Source: Woodsholea maritima DSM 17123 (GTDB lineage: Bacteria > Pseudomonadota > Alphaproteobacteria > Caulobacterales > Maricaulaceae). Taken from it: 64,000 nt of DNA. A model generated the notes under the pieces. It searched no databases. It was not told the DNA's origin and saw only the letters and a program-made list of their open reading frames with translations. Position 1 is the stretch's first letter, and each line of letters opens with the position of its first letter. Position numbers and translations under genes: made by a program. Location: contig NZ_KB908057.1 of NCBI RefSeq assembly GCF_000382325.1, positions 480,590 through 544,589 of the forward strand. The letters run 5' to 3'. Shown in pieces: positions 8,005 to 17,287 of the stretch.

Positions 8005-9579
8005 ATGATTGACATGGAATTGGTGGAGCTATCGCGTTGGCAATTTGCGCTGACGGCTCTCTACCACTTTTTATTCGTTCCCTTGACCTTGGGGCTTTCG
8101 GTCCTGCTGGCCATTATGGAAACGGTGTATGTGATGACCGGGCGCCAGGTCTGGCGCGACATGGTCAAATTCTGGGGCCTGCTCTTCGGGATCAATTTCG
8201 CCCTGGGGGTCTCCACCGGGATCACCATGGAATTCCAGTTCGGCATGAATTGGGCCTATTATTCGCACTATGTGGGCGATGTTTTTGGCGCACCGCTGGC
8301 CATTGAGGGCCTGATGGCCTTTTTCCTAGAGGCCACTTTGGTGGGCCTCTTCTTCTTCGGGTGGGATAGGATGAGTAAGGTCGGCCACTGGGCCGCGACC
8401 TGTTTCATGGCGATCGGGACCAATCTGTCGGCCCTGTGGATTTTGGTCGCCAATGGCTGGATGCAAAACCCGGTCGGGTCTGAATTCAATATCGACACCA
8501 TGCGTATGGAGGTGACGGACTTTGCCGCGGTGATCTTCAATCCGGTCGCACAGGCAAAATTCGTCCATACCGTTTCGGCGGGCTATGTCATGGGCTCGGT
8601 CTTTGTGTTGGCGATTTCCGCGTTCTATCTTCTTAATCGGCGCCATCGCGGATTTGCGCGCCGCTCGATGACGGTGGCGTGTTCTTTCGGTCTGGCCTCG
8701 GCGCTCTCTGTGGTCGTGCTGGGTGATGAAAGCGGTTATGCGCTGACGGATAACCAGAAAATGAAGCTCGCCGCGCTTGAAGCGATGTGGGAAACCCATG
8801 ATGCGCCTGCGCCTTTGACCCTGGTGGGCTTTCCCGACCGGGAAAATCATGAAACCCGCTTTGCGCTGGAAGTGCCCTGGGCGCTGGGCCTTATTTCAAC
8901 CCGCTCCTTGGACGGGGAAGTCATCGGAATCTTGCCGCTGGTCGAGCATGCCGAGGAACGCATACGCTCCGGCCAGATTGCCATTGCCGCGATGGATGAG
9001 GTGCGCGCTGATCCGCAAAACCAAGCCGCGCGTGACCGCTTCGAAGCACATAAGCAAGACATGGGCTATGGCTTCTTGTTAAAGCGCTATATGACAGACG
9101 TTAGCCAAGCCACAGAGGCCGACATCGAAAAGGCCGCCTTTGATACCGTGCCCAATGTGGCGGTGATGTTCTGGAGTTTCCGGGTCATGGCCGGGATTGG
9201 CTTTTACTTTATCGCACTGTTTGCCACGGGTTTTGTGCTCTCCACCCTTCGCAAGCATGATACGCGCTGGTTCCTGCGCATTGCGCTCTTCTCCCTGCCG
9301 CTGCCTTGGCTCGCGGCGGAGCTGGGCTGGATCCTCGCCGAATATGGTCGCCAGCCTTGGTTGATCGAAGGCACTCTGCCGACCTTCCTGGGTGTTTCGG
9401 CGCTTAAGGCCAGCCAGGTCTGGATGACGATTGCGGGCTTTACCGCACTGTATGGCACGCTTGTCGTGGTTGAAGTGATGCTGATGGTGCGCCAGATCCG
9501 CAAAGGCCCCTATGAGCGTAAGCCTGTCTCTGACCTCTTGCCCGGTGATGACACCGTGGCTCCATTACCCGCTGAATAA
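8005..9579 (+). CDS. cydA: Cytochrome bd ubiquinol oxidase subunit I
   Basis: A 524-residue multi-helix subunit carrying the three haems. Haem ligands are placed by motif: His21 in LTALYHFLF (b595), His188 in FVHTVSAG and Met395 in FRVMAG (both b558). The quinol-oxidising Q-loop lies between them (about residues 250-385), long as in the E. coli L-type enzyme. The start is set at MIDMELVELSRWQF, which aligns with the family N-terminus and has a good purine-rich ribosome-binding site; the 21 in-frame codons upstream do not fit. It oxidises quinol and reduces O2 at low oxygen in the inner membrane. It heads cydABX. Confidence 0.97.
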   Translation: MIDMELVELSRWQFALTALYHFLFVPLTLGLSVLLAIMETVYVMTGRQVWRDMVKFWGLLFGINFALGVSTGITMEFQFGMNWAYYSHYVGDVFGAPLAIEGLMAFFLEATLVGLFFFGWDRMSKVGHWAATCFMAIGTNLSALWILVANGWMQNPVGSEFNIDTMRMEVTDFAAVIFNPVAQAKFVHTVSAGYVMGSVFVLAISAFYLLNRRHRGFARRSMTVACSFGLASALSVVVLGDESGYALTDNQKMKLAALEAMWETHDAPAPLTLVGFPDRENHETRFALEVPWALGLISTRSLDGEVIGILPLVEHAEERIRSGQIAIAAMDEVRADPQNQAARDRFEAHKQDMGYGFLLKRYMTDVSQATEADIEKAAFDTVPNVAVMFWSFRVMAGIGFYFIALFATGFVLSTLRKHDTRWFLRIALFSLPLPWLAAELGWILAEYGRQPWLIEGTLPTFLGVSALKASQVWMTIAGFTALYGTLVVVEVMLMVRQIRKGPYERKPVSDLLPGDDTVAPLPAE

Positions 9580-9591
9580 GGAGGCGATCTG

Positions 9592-10728
9592 ATGGAAATC
9601 CCGTTTTCTTATGAAACTTTGCGTGTGATGTGGTGGGCCTTGATGGGGATTATCCTCATCGGATTTGCCATCACGGATGGCTTTGATATGGGCGTTGCGG
9701 GGCTGCTGCCCTTCGTGGCCAAGACCGATGCAGAACGGCGCGTGGCGATCAATACCATCGGCCCGGTCTGGGAAGGCAATCAGGTGTGGTTGATCCTGGG
9801 CGGCGGTGCGATTTTTGCCGCCTGGCCGTTGGTTTATGCGACTGCGTTCTCAGCCTTGTATCTCGCGATGTTTGTGATTCTCGCCTCCTTGATCCTGCGC
9901 CCGGTGGGGTTCAAATATCGCTCCAAACGTGAGGATAAGCGCTGGCGCGCGTTCTGGGATTGGGCGCTGTTTACCGGCGGCTTTGTTCCGGTCCTTCTCT
10001 TCGGGGTGGCAGTAGGTAATGTCCTGCAAGGACTTCCCTTCCGCCTGGATGCGGATATGCGTGTTCATTGGGAAGGCTTCTTCTTTGGCTTGCTTAACCC
10101 CTTCGCGCTTTTATGTGGTCTCTTATCGGTCTCGATGTTGTTCCTGCATGGGGCAGCCTGGCTGGGTCTAAAAGTGGAGGCGGGACCATTGAGAGAACGC
10201 GCGCGCACCTATGGTCAGGTCTTCGCCATCCTCTCGCTCATCTTATTCGCGATTGGCGGGGTCTGGGCGAGCCGTTTGGGCTATGTCGCCGTGACGCCCG
10301 ACATTGCCGGGCCGTCTAATCCCTTGATGACCAGCGCAGAGGCCGTACCCGGCGGCTGGTTTGCCAATTATGGGCGCTATCCTTGGATGGCCTTGGCCCC
10401 CATTCTGGGCTTTGTCGGGGCTGCGATCGCTTTTGTCGGGCTAAGAGTGCGCAGTGACGCGCTGGCCTTTACGGGCTCTAAAATGTCGGCCGTGGGGATT
10501 ATCGCGACCGTGGGGGTTTCGATGTTCCCCTTCATCATTCCCAGCTCTATTGATCCTAGCTCCAGCCTGACGGCGTGGAATGCGTCATCAAGCCATTTGA
10601 CCTTGTTTATCATGCTGGTGGTGACGGTGGTGCTGCTGCCCATCGTGCTGGCTTATACCGCCTGGGCTTTCAAGGTGATGTGGGGGCGGGTCGGCGAAGA
10701 TGATATTCACCAACCTGGGGCCTATTAG
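9592..10728 (+). CDS. cydB: Cytochrome bd ubiquinol oxidase subunit II
   Basis: A 378-residue protein of about eight to nine helices. The conserved beginning (WALMGIILIGFAITDGFDMG) and the following GPVWEGNQVWLILGGGAIFAAWP are family signatures of CydB. It forms the oxidase heterodimer with CydA. It starts 12 bp after cydA with an AAGGAGG-like site and is followed 9 bp later by cydX. Length matches the E. coli protein (379). Confidence 0.97.
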   Translation: MEIPFSYETLRVMWWALMGIILIGFAITDGFDMGVAGLLPFVAKTDAERRVAINTIGPVWEGNQVWLILGGGAIFAAWPLVYATAFSALYLAMFVILASLILRPVGFKYRSKREDKRWRAFWDWALFTGGFVPVLLFGVAVGNVLQGLPFRLDADMRVHWEGFFFGLLNPFALLCGLLSVSMLFLHGAAWLGLKVEAGPLRERARTYGQVFAILSLILFAIGGVWASRLGYVAVTPDIAGPSNPLMTSAEAVPGGWFANYGRYPWMALAPILGFVGAAIAFVGLRVRSDALAFTGSKMSAVGIIATVGVSMFPFIIPSSIDPSSSLTAWNASSSHLTLFIMLVVTVVLLPIVLAYTAWAFKVMWGRVGEDDIHQPGAY

Positions 10729-10737
10729 GAGGATAGA

Positions 10738-10866
10738 ATGTGGTATTTTACCTGGATTTTGGGCCTGGGTCTGGCCGCCAGTTTCGCGATTCTCAACGCC
10801 ATGTGGCATGAGCTATCTTTGAGTGACCAAGGCGATCGCGGCCACTCTGTTGATGCGGCCGAGTAA
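10738..10866 (+). CDS. cydX: Cytochrome bd small subunit CydX
   Basis: A 42-residue single-pass protein beginning MWYFTWILGLGLA, the characteristic CydX/YbgT start, with the conserved helix and NAMWHE after it and an acidic hydrophilic tail. AGGAGG lies just before the ATG. CydX stabilises haem and is required for full oxidase activity in E. coli. It is the last gene of cydABX and is followed by a terminator hairpin. Confidence 0.92.
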   Translation: MWYFTWILGLGLAASFAILNAMWHELSLSDQGDRGHSVDAAE

Positions 10867-10878
10867 AAACATCCGGTC

Positions 10879-10915
10879 AAAGAGGGGGTAAAGCAAAGCT
10901 TTTCCTCCTCTTTTT
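10879..10915 (+). terminator. Terminator after cydABX
   Basis: A long hairpin begins AAAGAGGGGG, closes with CCTCCTCTTT (one mismatch) and contains an inner stem AAAGC/GCTTT, ending in a T5 run. It is 12 bp after the cydX stop. Confidence 0.8.
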
Positions 10916-11044
10916 GCGAAAAGTCTTTGAATTTTCTTATGTGAAGGGTCTTTACCCGCAAGGCCCGCTTGACCCCAACCGCCAGCCTTTTACTGTCATC
11001 CCCGATAACAAGGTGATCATGAAATCACTGGGGAGGAAAACCGT

Positions 11045-12862
11045 ATGGGCCTGTTTCAAGCGATTAAGCGTGAGTGGTTTTATACCACCGAGTTTTTGCG
11101 CATTCTGCGTACCTTAAAAACCATCAAGCCCGACGGGGACTTTCTAACCCCTGATCTTCTGGAACGCACGGTCGATAAATTCGCCGCGCGCCCTGCCTTT
11201 ATCGGTGAAGAGGGCGAGGTGAGCTATCGCGACTTCGATGCGCGCGCCAATCAGATCGCCCATTGGGCGCTGGCCCAGGGCCTGAAACCCGGTGATACGG
11301 TCGCGCTCTATATGGGTAATCGCTGGGACTATATTGCGTGCTGGTTTGGCCTCTCAAAAGTGGGGGTCGTGGCTGCGCTGATCAATACTCATGTCACCAG
11401 CAAGCCTTTGGCCCATTGTCTGAATATCTCAGATGCTCACCATGTCATTATGGATGGCACGATGGTGGGGGCCTATGCCACGGCGTGCGAGCTGATCGAT
11501 TGCCATCTCACCCCTTGGGTGCTGGATGGGGCGCATCAGGCGCTGCCAGGGGGGCAGAATTTTAACGCAGCTTTGGACGCGCAATCAAGTGAACGTCCAG
11601 ACCGCGCTCATCGTAAAGGCCTCACCGCCAAAGCGCCCTGTCTTAAAATGTATACTTCGGGCACCACGGGCCTGCCTAAAGCTGCGATTATGGCCCATAC
11701 CCGTGCGATGTATTATCTGATGGCGCACTCGACCTCTGCCGGGGCCAAGCCCAGTGACCGTATGATCATGGTCTTGCCCCTTTACCACGCCACGGGGGGC
11801 CTGTGTGGGGTGGGCTGTGCGCTCGCCTATGGCGGGGCGTTGATTATTCGGCCGAAATTTTCCGCCTCGCGCTTCTGGGATGAGGCCATTGAGTATGGCG
11901 CGACCATGTTCATGTATGTGGGTGAGCTATGCCGCTTTCTGGTCAGCGCAGAAGAAAAACCTCAAGAGCGCCAGCATAAAATCCGTGTTGCCATCGGCAA
12001 TGGCTTGCGCCCGGATGTCTGGACCCGCTTTGTCGAGCGCACGGGTATCCCACGGATTATGGAATTTTATGGCGCAACCGAAGGCAATGTCGGCCTGGTT
12101 AATCTCGATTCAAAACCCGGTGCGATTGGCCGCATCCCGCCCTATTTGAAATTCCGTTTCAATCTGGATCTGGTGAAGTTTGATGTCGCCACCGAAGAGC
12201 CCATTCGCGACAAGCATGGGCGCTGTATCCCATGTGGTCCCGATGAAGTGGGTGAGGGCGTCGGCAAGATTGATCCCAAAGATCCCCGTTTCCGCTTTGA
12301 TGGCTATGGCGATAAAAAAGCGACGGAAAAGAAGATCCTGCATGATGTGTTCAAGCCTGGTGATCTTTATTTCCGCACCGGCGATCTGATGCGCCGCGAT
12401 AAGCTGGGCTATTATTATTTCATGGACCGGGTGGGCGACACCTTCCGCTGGAAATCAGAAAATGTCGCGACGTCAGAAGTGGCTGAAGCCATTGGCATTT
12501 TTCCCGGCGTAGAACAGGTCGTCGTCTATGGGGTAGAGATTGCGGATAATCCGGGTAAAGCCGGTATGGCTGCGCTGGTGATCAATGATAAATTCGATCT
12601 CAACGCGCTTCATGCCCATGTCCATAAAGAGCTGCCCCCCTTTGCGCGTCCGCTCTTTTTACGCATTAAAACCAAGGGTATGGACGAGCATACCACGGGT
12701 ACCTTCAAGGCGCGCAAGGTGGAGCTGGTCCAAGAGGGCTACGACCCCGCCAAGATTGACGAACCGGTCTATTTCGACGATTGCTCAGGCGAGCCGGGCC
12801 AGTATGTGGTGCTGACCCCAGAGCTAAAAGCCGATATTGAAAGCGGAAAGGTGCGAATCTGA
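11045..12862 (+). CDS. Long/very-long-chain acyl-CoA synthetase (FATP/FadD6 type)
   Basis: A 605-residue adenylate-forming enzyme. The AMP-binding P-loop YTSGTTGLPK is at about 203-212, the second core motif EFYGATEGN near 340-348, and the YFRTGDLMRRDKLGYYYFMDR plus DTFRWKSENV region near 440-470 is the FATP/VLACS form. It activates fatty acids to acyl-CoA with ATP at the membrane. The start has GGAGG eight bases upstream. Its TGA overlaps the ATG of the DUF924 gene (TGATG), so the pair is coupled. A hydrophobic patch at residues 5-25 may attach it to the membrane. Confidence 0.92.
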   Translation: MGLFQAIKREWFYTTEFLRILRTLKTIKPDGDFLTPDLLERTVDKFAARPAFIGEEGEVSYRDFDARANQIAHWALAQGLKPGDTVALYMGNRWDYIACWFGLSKVGVVAALINTHVTSKPLAHCLNISDAHHVIMDGTMVGAYATACELIDCHLTPWVLDGAHQALPGGQNFNAALDAQSSERPDRAHRKGLTAKAPCLKMYTSGTTGLPKAAIMAHTRAMYYLMAHSTSAGAKPSDRMIMVLPLYHATGGLCGVGCALAYGGALIIRPKFSASRFWDEAIEYGATMFMYVGELCRFLVSAEEKPQERQHKIRVAIGNGLRPDVWTRFVERTGIPRIMEFYGATEGNVGLVNLDSKPGAIGRIPPYLKFRFNLDLVKFDVATEEPIRDKHGRCIPCGPDEVGEGVGKIDPKDPRFRFDGYGDKKATEKKILHDVFKPGDLYFRTGDLMRRDKLGYYYFMDRVGDTFRWKSENVATSEVAEAIGIFPGVEQVVVYGVEIADNPGKAGMAALVINDKFDLNALHAHVHKELPPFARPLFLRIKTKGMDEHTTGTFKARKVELVQEGYDPAKIDEPVYFDDCSGEPGQYVVLTPELKADIESGKVRI

Positions 12863-13449
12863 TGTCTATGCTCACGCCTGATGATTGCCTTGATTTTTGG
12901 TTTGAAACCGGACGCGGGCGCTGGTTTGCTCAAGACCGCGCCTTTGATGCCCGCATTCGCCGGTGCTTTGGCAGCCTTGTGCGTGATCTGGAGCGGATGG
13001 ACGATGTTTTCGCCCATCCCTGGATGATCAGCGCGGAAGGGGCTCTGGCCCTGATCCTGGCGCTGGATCAATTCCCGCGCAATATTTATCGCGGCACGGC
13101 CAAGGCGTTTGAGCTGGATTATAAAGCCCTCGACGTGGCCCATTCTGCCCTGGCGCAAGGGGCCGATTGGCCTTTCGTGGATGAGGCGCGCTCCTTTTTC
13201 TATATGCCTTTCATGCATGACGAGACCTTGTCTTCGCAAGATTATTGCGTGTCCTTGTGTGTAGAGCGTTTGGGTATTGATCACCCCACGACCCAACATG
13301 CGCGCGCCCACCGGGATGTGATTGTGCGCTTTGGTCGTTTCCCGCATCGCAATGGCGTTCTGGGCCGGACGTCGAGCCCGGAAGAGCTAAAATTCCTGGC
13401 CGAAGGCGGCTATGCCCCAGATCGCAGCGCAACGGCAAAAATCGCCTAA
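12862..13449 (+). CDS. DUF924 family protein
   Basis: A 195-residue protein with the DUF924 landmarks: LDFWFETGRGRWFAQDRAFD at the start, LALILALDQFPRNIYRGTAKAF in the middle (about 57-78), FFYMPFMHDE near 112-121 and IVRFGRFPHRN near 155. The family folds as a TPR-like helical bundle and has no settled function. Translational coupling to the acyl-CoA synthetase (one shared base) suggests the two work in the same process, but nothing in the sequence tells how. Confidence 0.9.
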   Translation: MSMLTPDDCLDFWFETGRGRWFAQDRAFDARIRRCFGSLVRDLERMDDVFAHPWMISAEGALALILALDQFPRNIYRGTAKAFELDYKALDVAHSALAQGADWPFVDEARSFFYMPFMHDETLSSQDYCVSLCVERLGIDHPTTQHARAHRDVIVRFGRFPHRNGVLGRTSSPEELKFLAEGGYAPDRSATAKIA

Positions 13450-13520
13450 CAGGCAGGCTTTGCCGGGAAAATCGCGCGCAGATCATCGCTAAAGATCTAT
13501 AAATTCCTAGTCTTATCAGG

Positions 13521-13543
13521 GGCGCGGCTTTGGCCGCGCCTTT
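13521..13543 (+). terminator. Terminator after acyl-CoA synthetase/DUF924
   Basis: Perfect 8-bp stem GGCGCGGC/GCCGCGCC with a TTTG loop, followed by a short T3. Confidence 0.65.
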
Positions 13544-13609
13544 GCACTCTCTTCACTCAAAACATCCCTGCGGCGGTCTTTGCCGATTATAGCTTTTGAG
13601 TGATTTTTG

Positions 13610-13852
13610 ATGTCGCATATCTCGCGCCGCTTTGTCCGGACCCATATTACCCCTGAAGATTTTCGTCAGATCGCCTGGACTTTGGTCGATCGCCATGGCG
13701 CGCGGGCCTTGGGCTATGCGGAAATGGCGGTGGATGAGTTGGAAGAAAAGGGCGAATGGGCCTCGGCCGAGGCTTGGCGCGTCCTGCATTCTGAGATCCA
13801 GGATGCTTTGATCGCCCCGACGGGGGAATTTGCGCCCATCGTTGTGAATTAA
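13610..13852 (+). CDS. Small conserved hypothetical protein (DUF6961-like)
   Basis: An 80-residue soluble, acidic protein. The central text (TPEDFRQIAWTLVDRHG, then AVDELEEKGEWASAEAWR) resembles short alphaproteobacterial proteins grouped as DUF6961, which share an RHG motif and a following E-KG--W pattern; I give this from memory of the pattern, not a search. A TTG codon directly before the ATG could also start it. There is no signal peptide, membrane helix or catalytic motif. It is a stand-alone gene between two terminated units. Confidence 0.6.
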   Translation: MSHISRRFVRTHITPEDFRQIAWTLVDRHGARALGYAEMAVDELEEKGEWASAEAWRVLHSEIQDALIAPTGEFAPIVVN

Positions 13853-13946
13853 TCCTTCTAGGATTTCGCCGCGTTTTCTTTTAAGCTTTGTGCAGCGCAC
13901 AAGGTGGGTGGTGTGCCTGAGTTTTATCAAACAAAGGTCGAGGGAT

Positions 13947-14906
13947 ATGAGCCAGGATCTTGCGCCGCCATCGTTTTTTATTGATCTGATTTCAAAGTCG
14001 GGCCTGTCGGATCAATTCGGTCCGCATAAGACCGTGCCGCAATTGCGCGAAAGCCTGCGCAGTTTCACCAAATATGTTGAGCTGGATGCCCCCGCGGTTG
14101 AGCGGGTTGAGGATATAGAGATTGCCGGCGGGGATGGCCCGCGCCCGGCGCGGATCTATATTCCGCTCAGCGTGCCGAGCTTTGGCCCGATCTTGATCTT
14201 TTTCCATGGCGGCGGCTTCATGCTGGGCGATCTGGAAACCTATGATCCTTTATGCCGCCGCTTGGCGGCGGCTTCCGGCATTCGCGTGATCTCCGTCGAT
14301 TATCGTCTGTGCCCAGAGCATCCCTTTCCGGCCGGGGTTGAGGATGCCATGGCGGCCTTTGAAAGCATTCGCGATGGGGCCTTGATTGCCTATGGCGTTG
14401 ATCCCAAGCGTCTGGCGGTTGGCGGCGATTCTGCCGGGGGCAATTTGGCCGCCGTGTTGGGTCAGCATTATCGCGATCAGATCAGCTTTCAAATGCTGCT
14501 CTATCCGGTCATGCAATTGGTGCAGACGAAGAAATCCAAGGCGCGTTTTAGCGATATTCCGGTTCTGGCCATCGAGACCCTGGCCCAGATCCGCCATAAT
14601 TATTTGACCGATCCCGACCAAGCCTTTGATACGCGGGTCTCGCCCTTGTTTAATGACGACCTCAAAGCCATGCCAGCGACTTATCTGATGGCGGCGGAAT
14701 TTGATCCCTTGTGTGATGAGATCGAAGCCTATGGCGATAAATTAGAAGCCATGGGCAATCGGGTGGAGCGCAAGGACTGGCCCGCCCATCCCCATGGGTT
14801 TTTGAGCCTGACCCGGGTCTTCCCCAAAGGTAAGGACGCGTTGGAGCATGCCGCCAAGGCGCTGCAAAACGCTTTTGCACCTCAAGCCACTTGTCAGCCT
14901 GCTTAA
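13947..14906 (+). CDS. Alpha/beta hydrolase, hormone-sensitive-lipase family
   Basis: A 319-residue esterase. The oxyanion-hole motif HGGGF lies near residues 87-91, the nucleophile elbow GDSAGGN near 159-165 (catalytic Ser in the middle), followed by LLYPVMQ, an Asp in the AEFDPL region and His in HPHGF near 272-276, completing the triad. This is the HSL (family IV) arrangement. The start at MSQDLAPPS has GAGGG just upstream; an in-frame ATG 19 codons earlier lacks a site. It acts on short acyl esters by family expectation. Its stop lies 19 bp before selO, so co-transcription is likely. Confidence 0.88.
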   Translation: MSQDLAPPSFFIDLISKSGLSDQFGPHKTVPQLRESLRSFTKYVELDAPAVERVEDIEIAGGDGPRPARIYIPLSVPSFGPILIFFHGGGFMLGDLETYDPLCRRLAAASGIRVISVDYRLCPEHPFPAGVEDAMAAFESIRDGALIAYGVDPKRLAVGGDSAGGNLAAVLGQHYRDQISFQMLLYPVMQLVQTKKSKARFSDIPVLAIETLAQIRHNYLTDPDQAFDTRVSPLFNDDLKAMPATYLMAAEFDPLCDEIEAYGDKLEAMGNRVERKDWPAHPHGFLSLTRVFPKGKDALEHAAKALQNAFAPQATCQPA

Positions 14907-14925
14907 ACGACCTTAGCTGCTAGGC

Positions 14926-16374
14926 ATGGTCATGCTGACATCTGCCTATAGCTCCCATCCGGTCTTTGCCGCGCTGGGGGATGAGTATTCGGACCGGGTT
15001 GAACCGGCTGATTTTCCTATGGCGAATTTGCGCTATTGGAATGGCGATTGGGCCCACGCGGTGGGTTTGGGCGCGTTGAGCGATGCGGATAAAGCGCGCT
15101 TTTTCCATCGTTTTGAAGCCCTGCCGGATAATCAGGATGGCCCGCGGGCGCTGCGCTATCACGGTCATCAATTTCGCGTTTATAATCCGCAGATTGGTGA
15201 TGGTCGTGGCTTTCTTTATGCCCAACTTAAAGACGAAGTCGGACGGCTGTTGGATCTGGGCACGAAAGGTTCAGGCCAGACCCCCTATTCGCGTCAGGGT
15301 GATGGGCGCCTGACCTTAAAAGGGGCGGTGCGTGAAATTCTCGCCACTGAAATGCTCGAAGCGCTGGGCGTTTACACCTCAAAGACCTTTGCGGTGTTTG
15401 AAACCGGTGAGGCGCTGCATCGCGGTGATGAGCCTTCGCCCACGCGATCAGCGGTTTTGACCCGTCTGCAACACTCTCATGTGCGCTTTGGCATGTTTCA
15501 ACGCCATGCTTATTTTGATCGCCCGGATCTGATTGAAGGCCTGATGAACTATGCCATCGCGCATTTTTATCCTGAGATCACGGTGGAAGGCCCCGCGCGC
15601 GCGTGTGCATTTTTAGAGCGCGTGTGCGCCGCCTCGGCCCGCTTGGCCGCGCAATGGATGGCAGCGGGCTTTGTTCATGGCGTGCTTAACACTGATAATC
15701 TGGTGGTGACGGGTGAAAGTTTTGACTATGGCCCCTGGCGCTTCCTACCCCATTTTGAGCCGGGTTTTACAGCCGCTTACTTTGATGAGAGCGGGCTTTA
15801 TGCCTATGCCCGCCAACCCGAAGCGGTGTTTTGGGCCCTGCAACAGCTTGCGGGCGCTTTAAGCCTGATCGGCGCGCGCGAGGGCCTGATCGGTGCGCTG
15901 CAAACTTACCCTGAGATGTATAAGCGTGAGGTTGCCCAGGCCTTCCATACGCGCTTAGGCGTGAACCCCTTGGGCGATGCCAGCGATAGCGCGCTGGTCA
16001 GTCATATGCTGGACTTTATGCGCGAAAGTCAGATTCCCTTCGAAGCGATGTTTTTTGATTGGTTTGGCGGAGCGCTGAGCCAAGCCCGCGCTATGGCGGG
16101 CCCGCGTGCGGGGCTTTATCAGGGCGAAGCGTTTGAGGCCTTTCATGAAGCGTTGTTGGCGCGCGACAGCGAACGCCCGGCGCGCTTGGACCATAGCTAT
16201 TTCCAGCGAGAAAACCCTGTGGCCATGACAATTGATGTCGTTGAGGGGCTGTGGGCCCCCATCCATGAGCGTGATGATTGGTCGGCTTATGAGGGCGTGC
16301 TGCATGCGATCGCCCAGGCGCGTGCGGGCTATGATCTGGGGTCCGGGCGCGTTGGCTTTCGGGGTGAAGGATGA
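14926..16374 (+). CDS. selO: Protein adenylyltransferase SelO (YdiU family)
   Basis: A 482-residue pseudokinase-fold AMPylase. Diagnostic text includes LRYHGHQFRVYNPQIGDGRG, LGTKGSGQTPYSR with the ATP-binding Lys, GAVREILATEM, and the metal/nucleotide site HGVLNTDN near 250-257 followed by FDYGPWRF. SelO transfers AMP to Ser/Thr/Tyr of target proteins in redox homeostasis; bacterial members lack selenocysteine, and here the C-terminus ends in GFRGEG with no Cys-Sec-Ser motif. Length equals E. coli YdiU (478). The second Met three codons in is a possible start. It overlaps pgeF by 4 bp (ATGA). Confidence 0.94.
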   Translation: MVMLTSAYSSHPVFAALGDEYSDRVEPADFPMANLRYWNGDWAHAVGLGALSDADKARFFHRFEALPDNQDGPRALRYHGHQFRVYNPQIGDGRGFLYAQLKDEVGRLLDLGTKGSGQTPYSRQGDGRLTLKGAVREILATEMLEALGVYTSKTFAVFETGEALHRGDEPSPTRSAVLTRLQHSHVRFGMFQRHAYFDRPDLIEGLMNYAIAHFYPEITVEGPARACAFLERVCAASARLAAQWMAAGFVHGVLNTDNLVVTGESFDYGPWRFLPHFEPGFTAAYFDESGLYAYARQPEAVFWALQQLAGALSLIGAREGLIGALQTYPEMYKREVAQAFHTRLGVNPLGDASDSALVSHMLDFMRESQIPFEAMFFDWFGGALSQARAMAGPRAGLYQGEAFEAFHEALLARDSERPARLDHSYFQRENPVAMTIDVVEGLWAPIHERDDWSAYEGVLHAIAQARAGYDLGSGRVGFRGEG

Positions 16375-17165
16375 GCGCTTTACATCTGATCGAAACGCCC
16401 GATTGGGCCGATTTACCGATCCGTCATGGGTTTACCACGCGCCTGGGCGGGGTCAGTCTGGGGCCTTATCAGGGGCTCAATCTCTCCTGGTCGCGCGGCG
16501 ATGATAAGGCCCATATCACCGAGAACCGCGCGCGTGTCACCCGCGCTTTGGGGGTGGAGCGTCTGGTCTTTGCCAATCAGATCCATTCGGCCACGGTGCT
16601 CAAGGTCGATCATGCACCCACGGATGTCTGGTCGGTGGGCGAGGGTGATGCCCTGATTACTGATCGTCCCGGCCTGGGCCTGTGCGCGCAGACCGCCGAT
16701 TGCGTGCCGATCTTGCTTTATGACCATAAAAACCATGCCTGTGCGGCGATCCATTCGGGCTGGCGCGGGACGGTCGCGAATATTATCGCCGCGACAATTA
16801 CCGCGATGGGCGCGGCCTATGGTACGCGTGCGGCGGGGCTTCACGCGAGCATCGGACCGGCCATTACCAAAGCTCATTACCGGGTCGGGCCAGAGGTTTT
16901 AGAGCAGTTTGAAGCGCTATTTGGTTCCTTAGATGACACTCTGATCGGAGCCAAGGACGAGGCGGGCGGCGCGGGCCTGGCGGTGAGTGAAGCCTGTCGG
17001 CGTCAACTGATCGAAGCGGGTATCTGTGCGGACAAGCTCCACCATCATGATTTATGTACTTATGCGCGCGGGGATTGGTTTTTCTCGTGTCGGCGCGCGG
17101 GCGCACACGGCCATCCCGGTCAATTTGGCGGGCAATGCGCTATAATAGCTCTTGATAAACGATGA
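16371..17165 (+). CDS. pgeF: Peptidoglycan editing factor PgeF (YfiH/DUF152)
   Basis: A 264-residue protein of the multicopper-oxidase-like laccase-domain family. The conserved metal/active-site text is present: NQIHSATV near 70, QTADCVPILL near 106-115 and AAIHSGWRGTVANI near 125-138. PgeF corrects misincorporated L-Ser in muropeptide precursors in E. coli; related proteins also have purine-nucleoside or laccase activities. It is translationally coupled to selO, which is unusual enough to suggest a shared promoter with the esterase gene upstream. Confidence 0.92.
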   Translation: MSALHLIETPDWADLPIRHGFTTRLGGVSLGPYQGLNLSWSRGDDKAHITENRARVTRALGVERLVFANQIHSATVLKVDHAPTDVWSVGEGDALITDRPGLGLCAQTADCVPILLYDHKNHACAAIHSGWRGTVANIIAATITAMGAAYGTRAAGLHASIGPAITKAHYRVGPEVLEQFEALFGSLDDTLIGAKDEAGGAGLAVSEACRRQLIEAGICADKLHHHDLCTYARGDWFFSCRRAGAHGHPGQFGGQCAIIALDKR

Positions 17166-17287
17166 GAAGCCGTTTCCTATAAGACTTGAGTGCGGATTGT
17201 ATACACTTAAGGCCGCCTTATCGTGCGGGGTTTCTCCCCACCTGTTCTCGCACGCTGTGTTCACGCCCCTAAAGGGAGGCCTTCGCC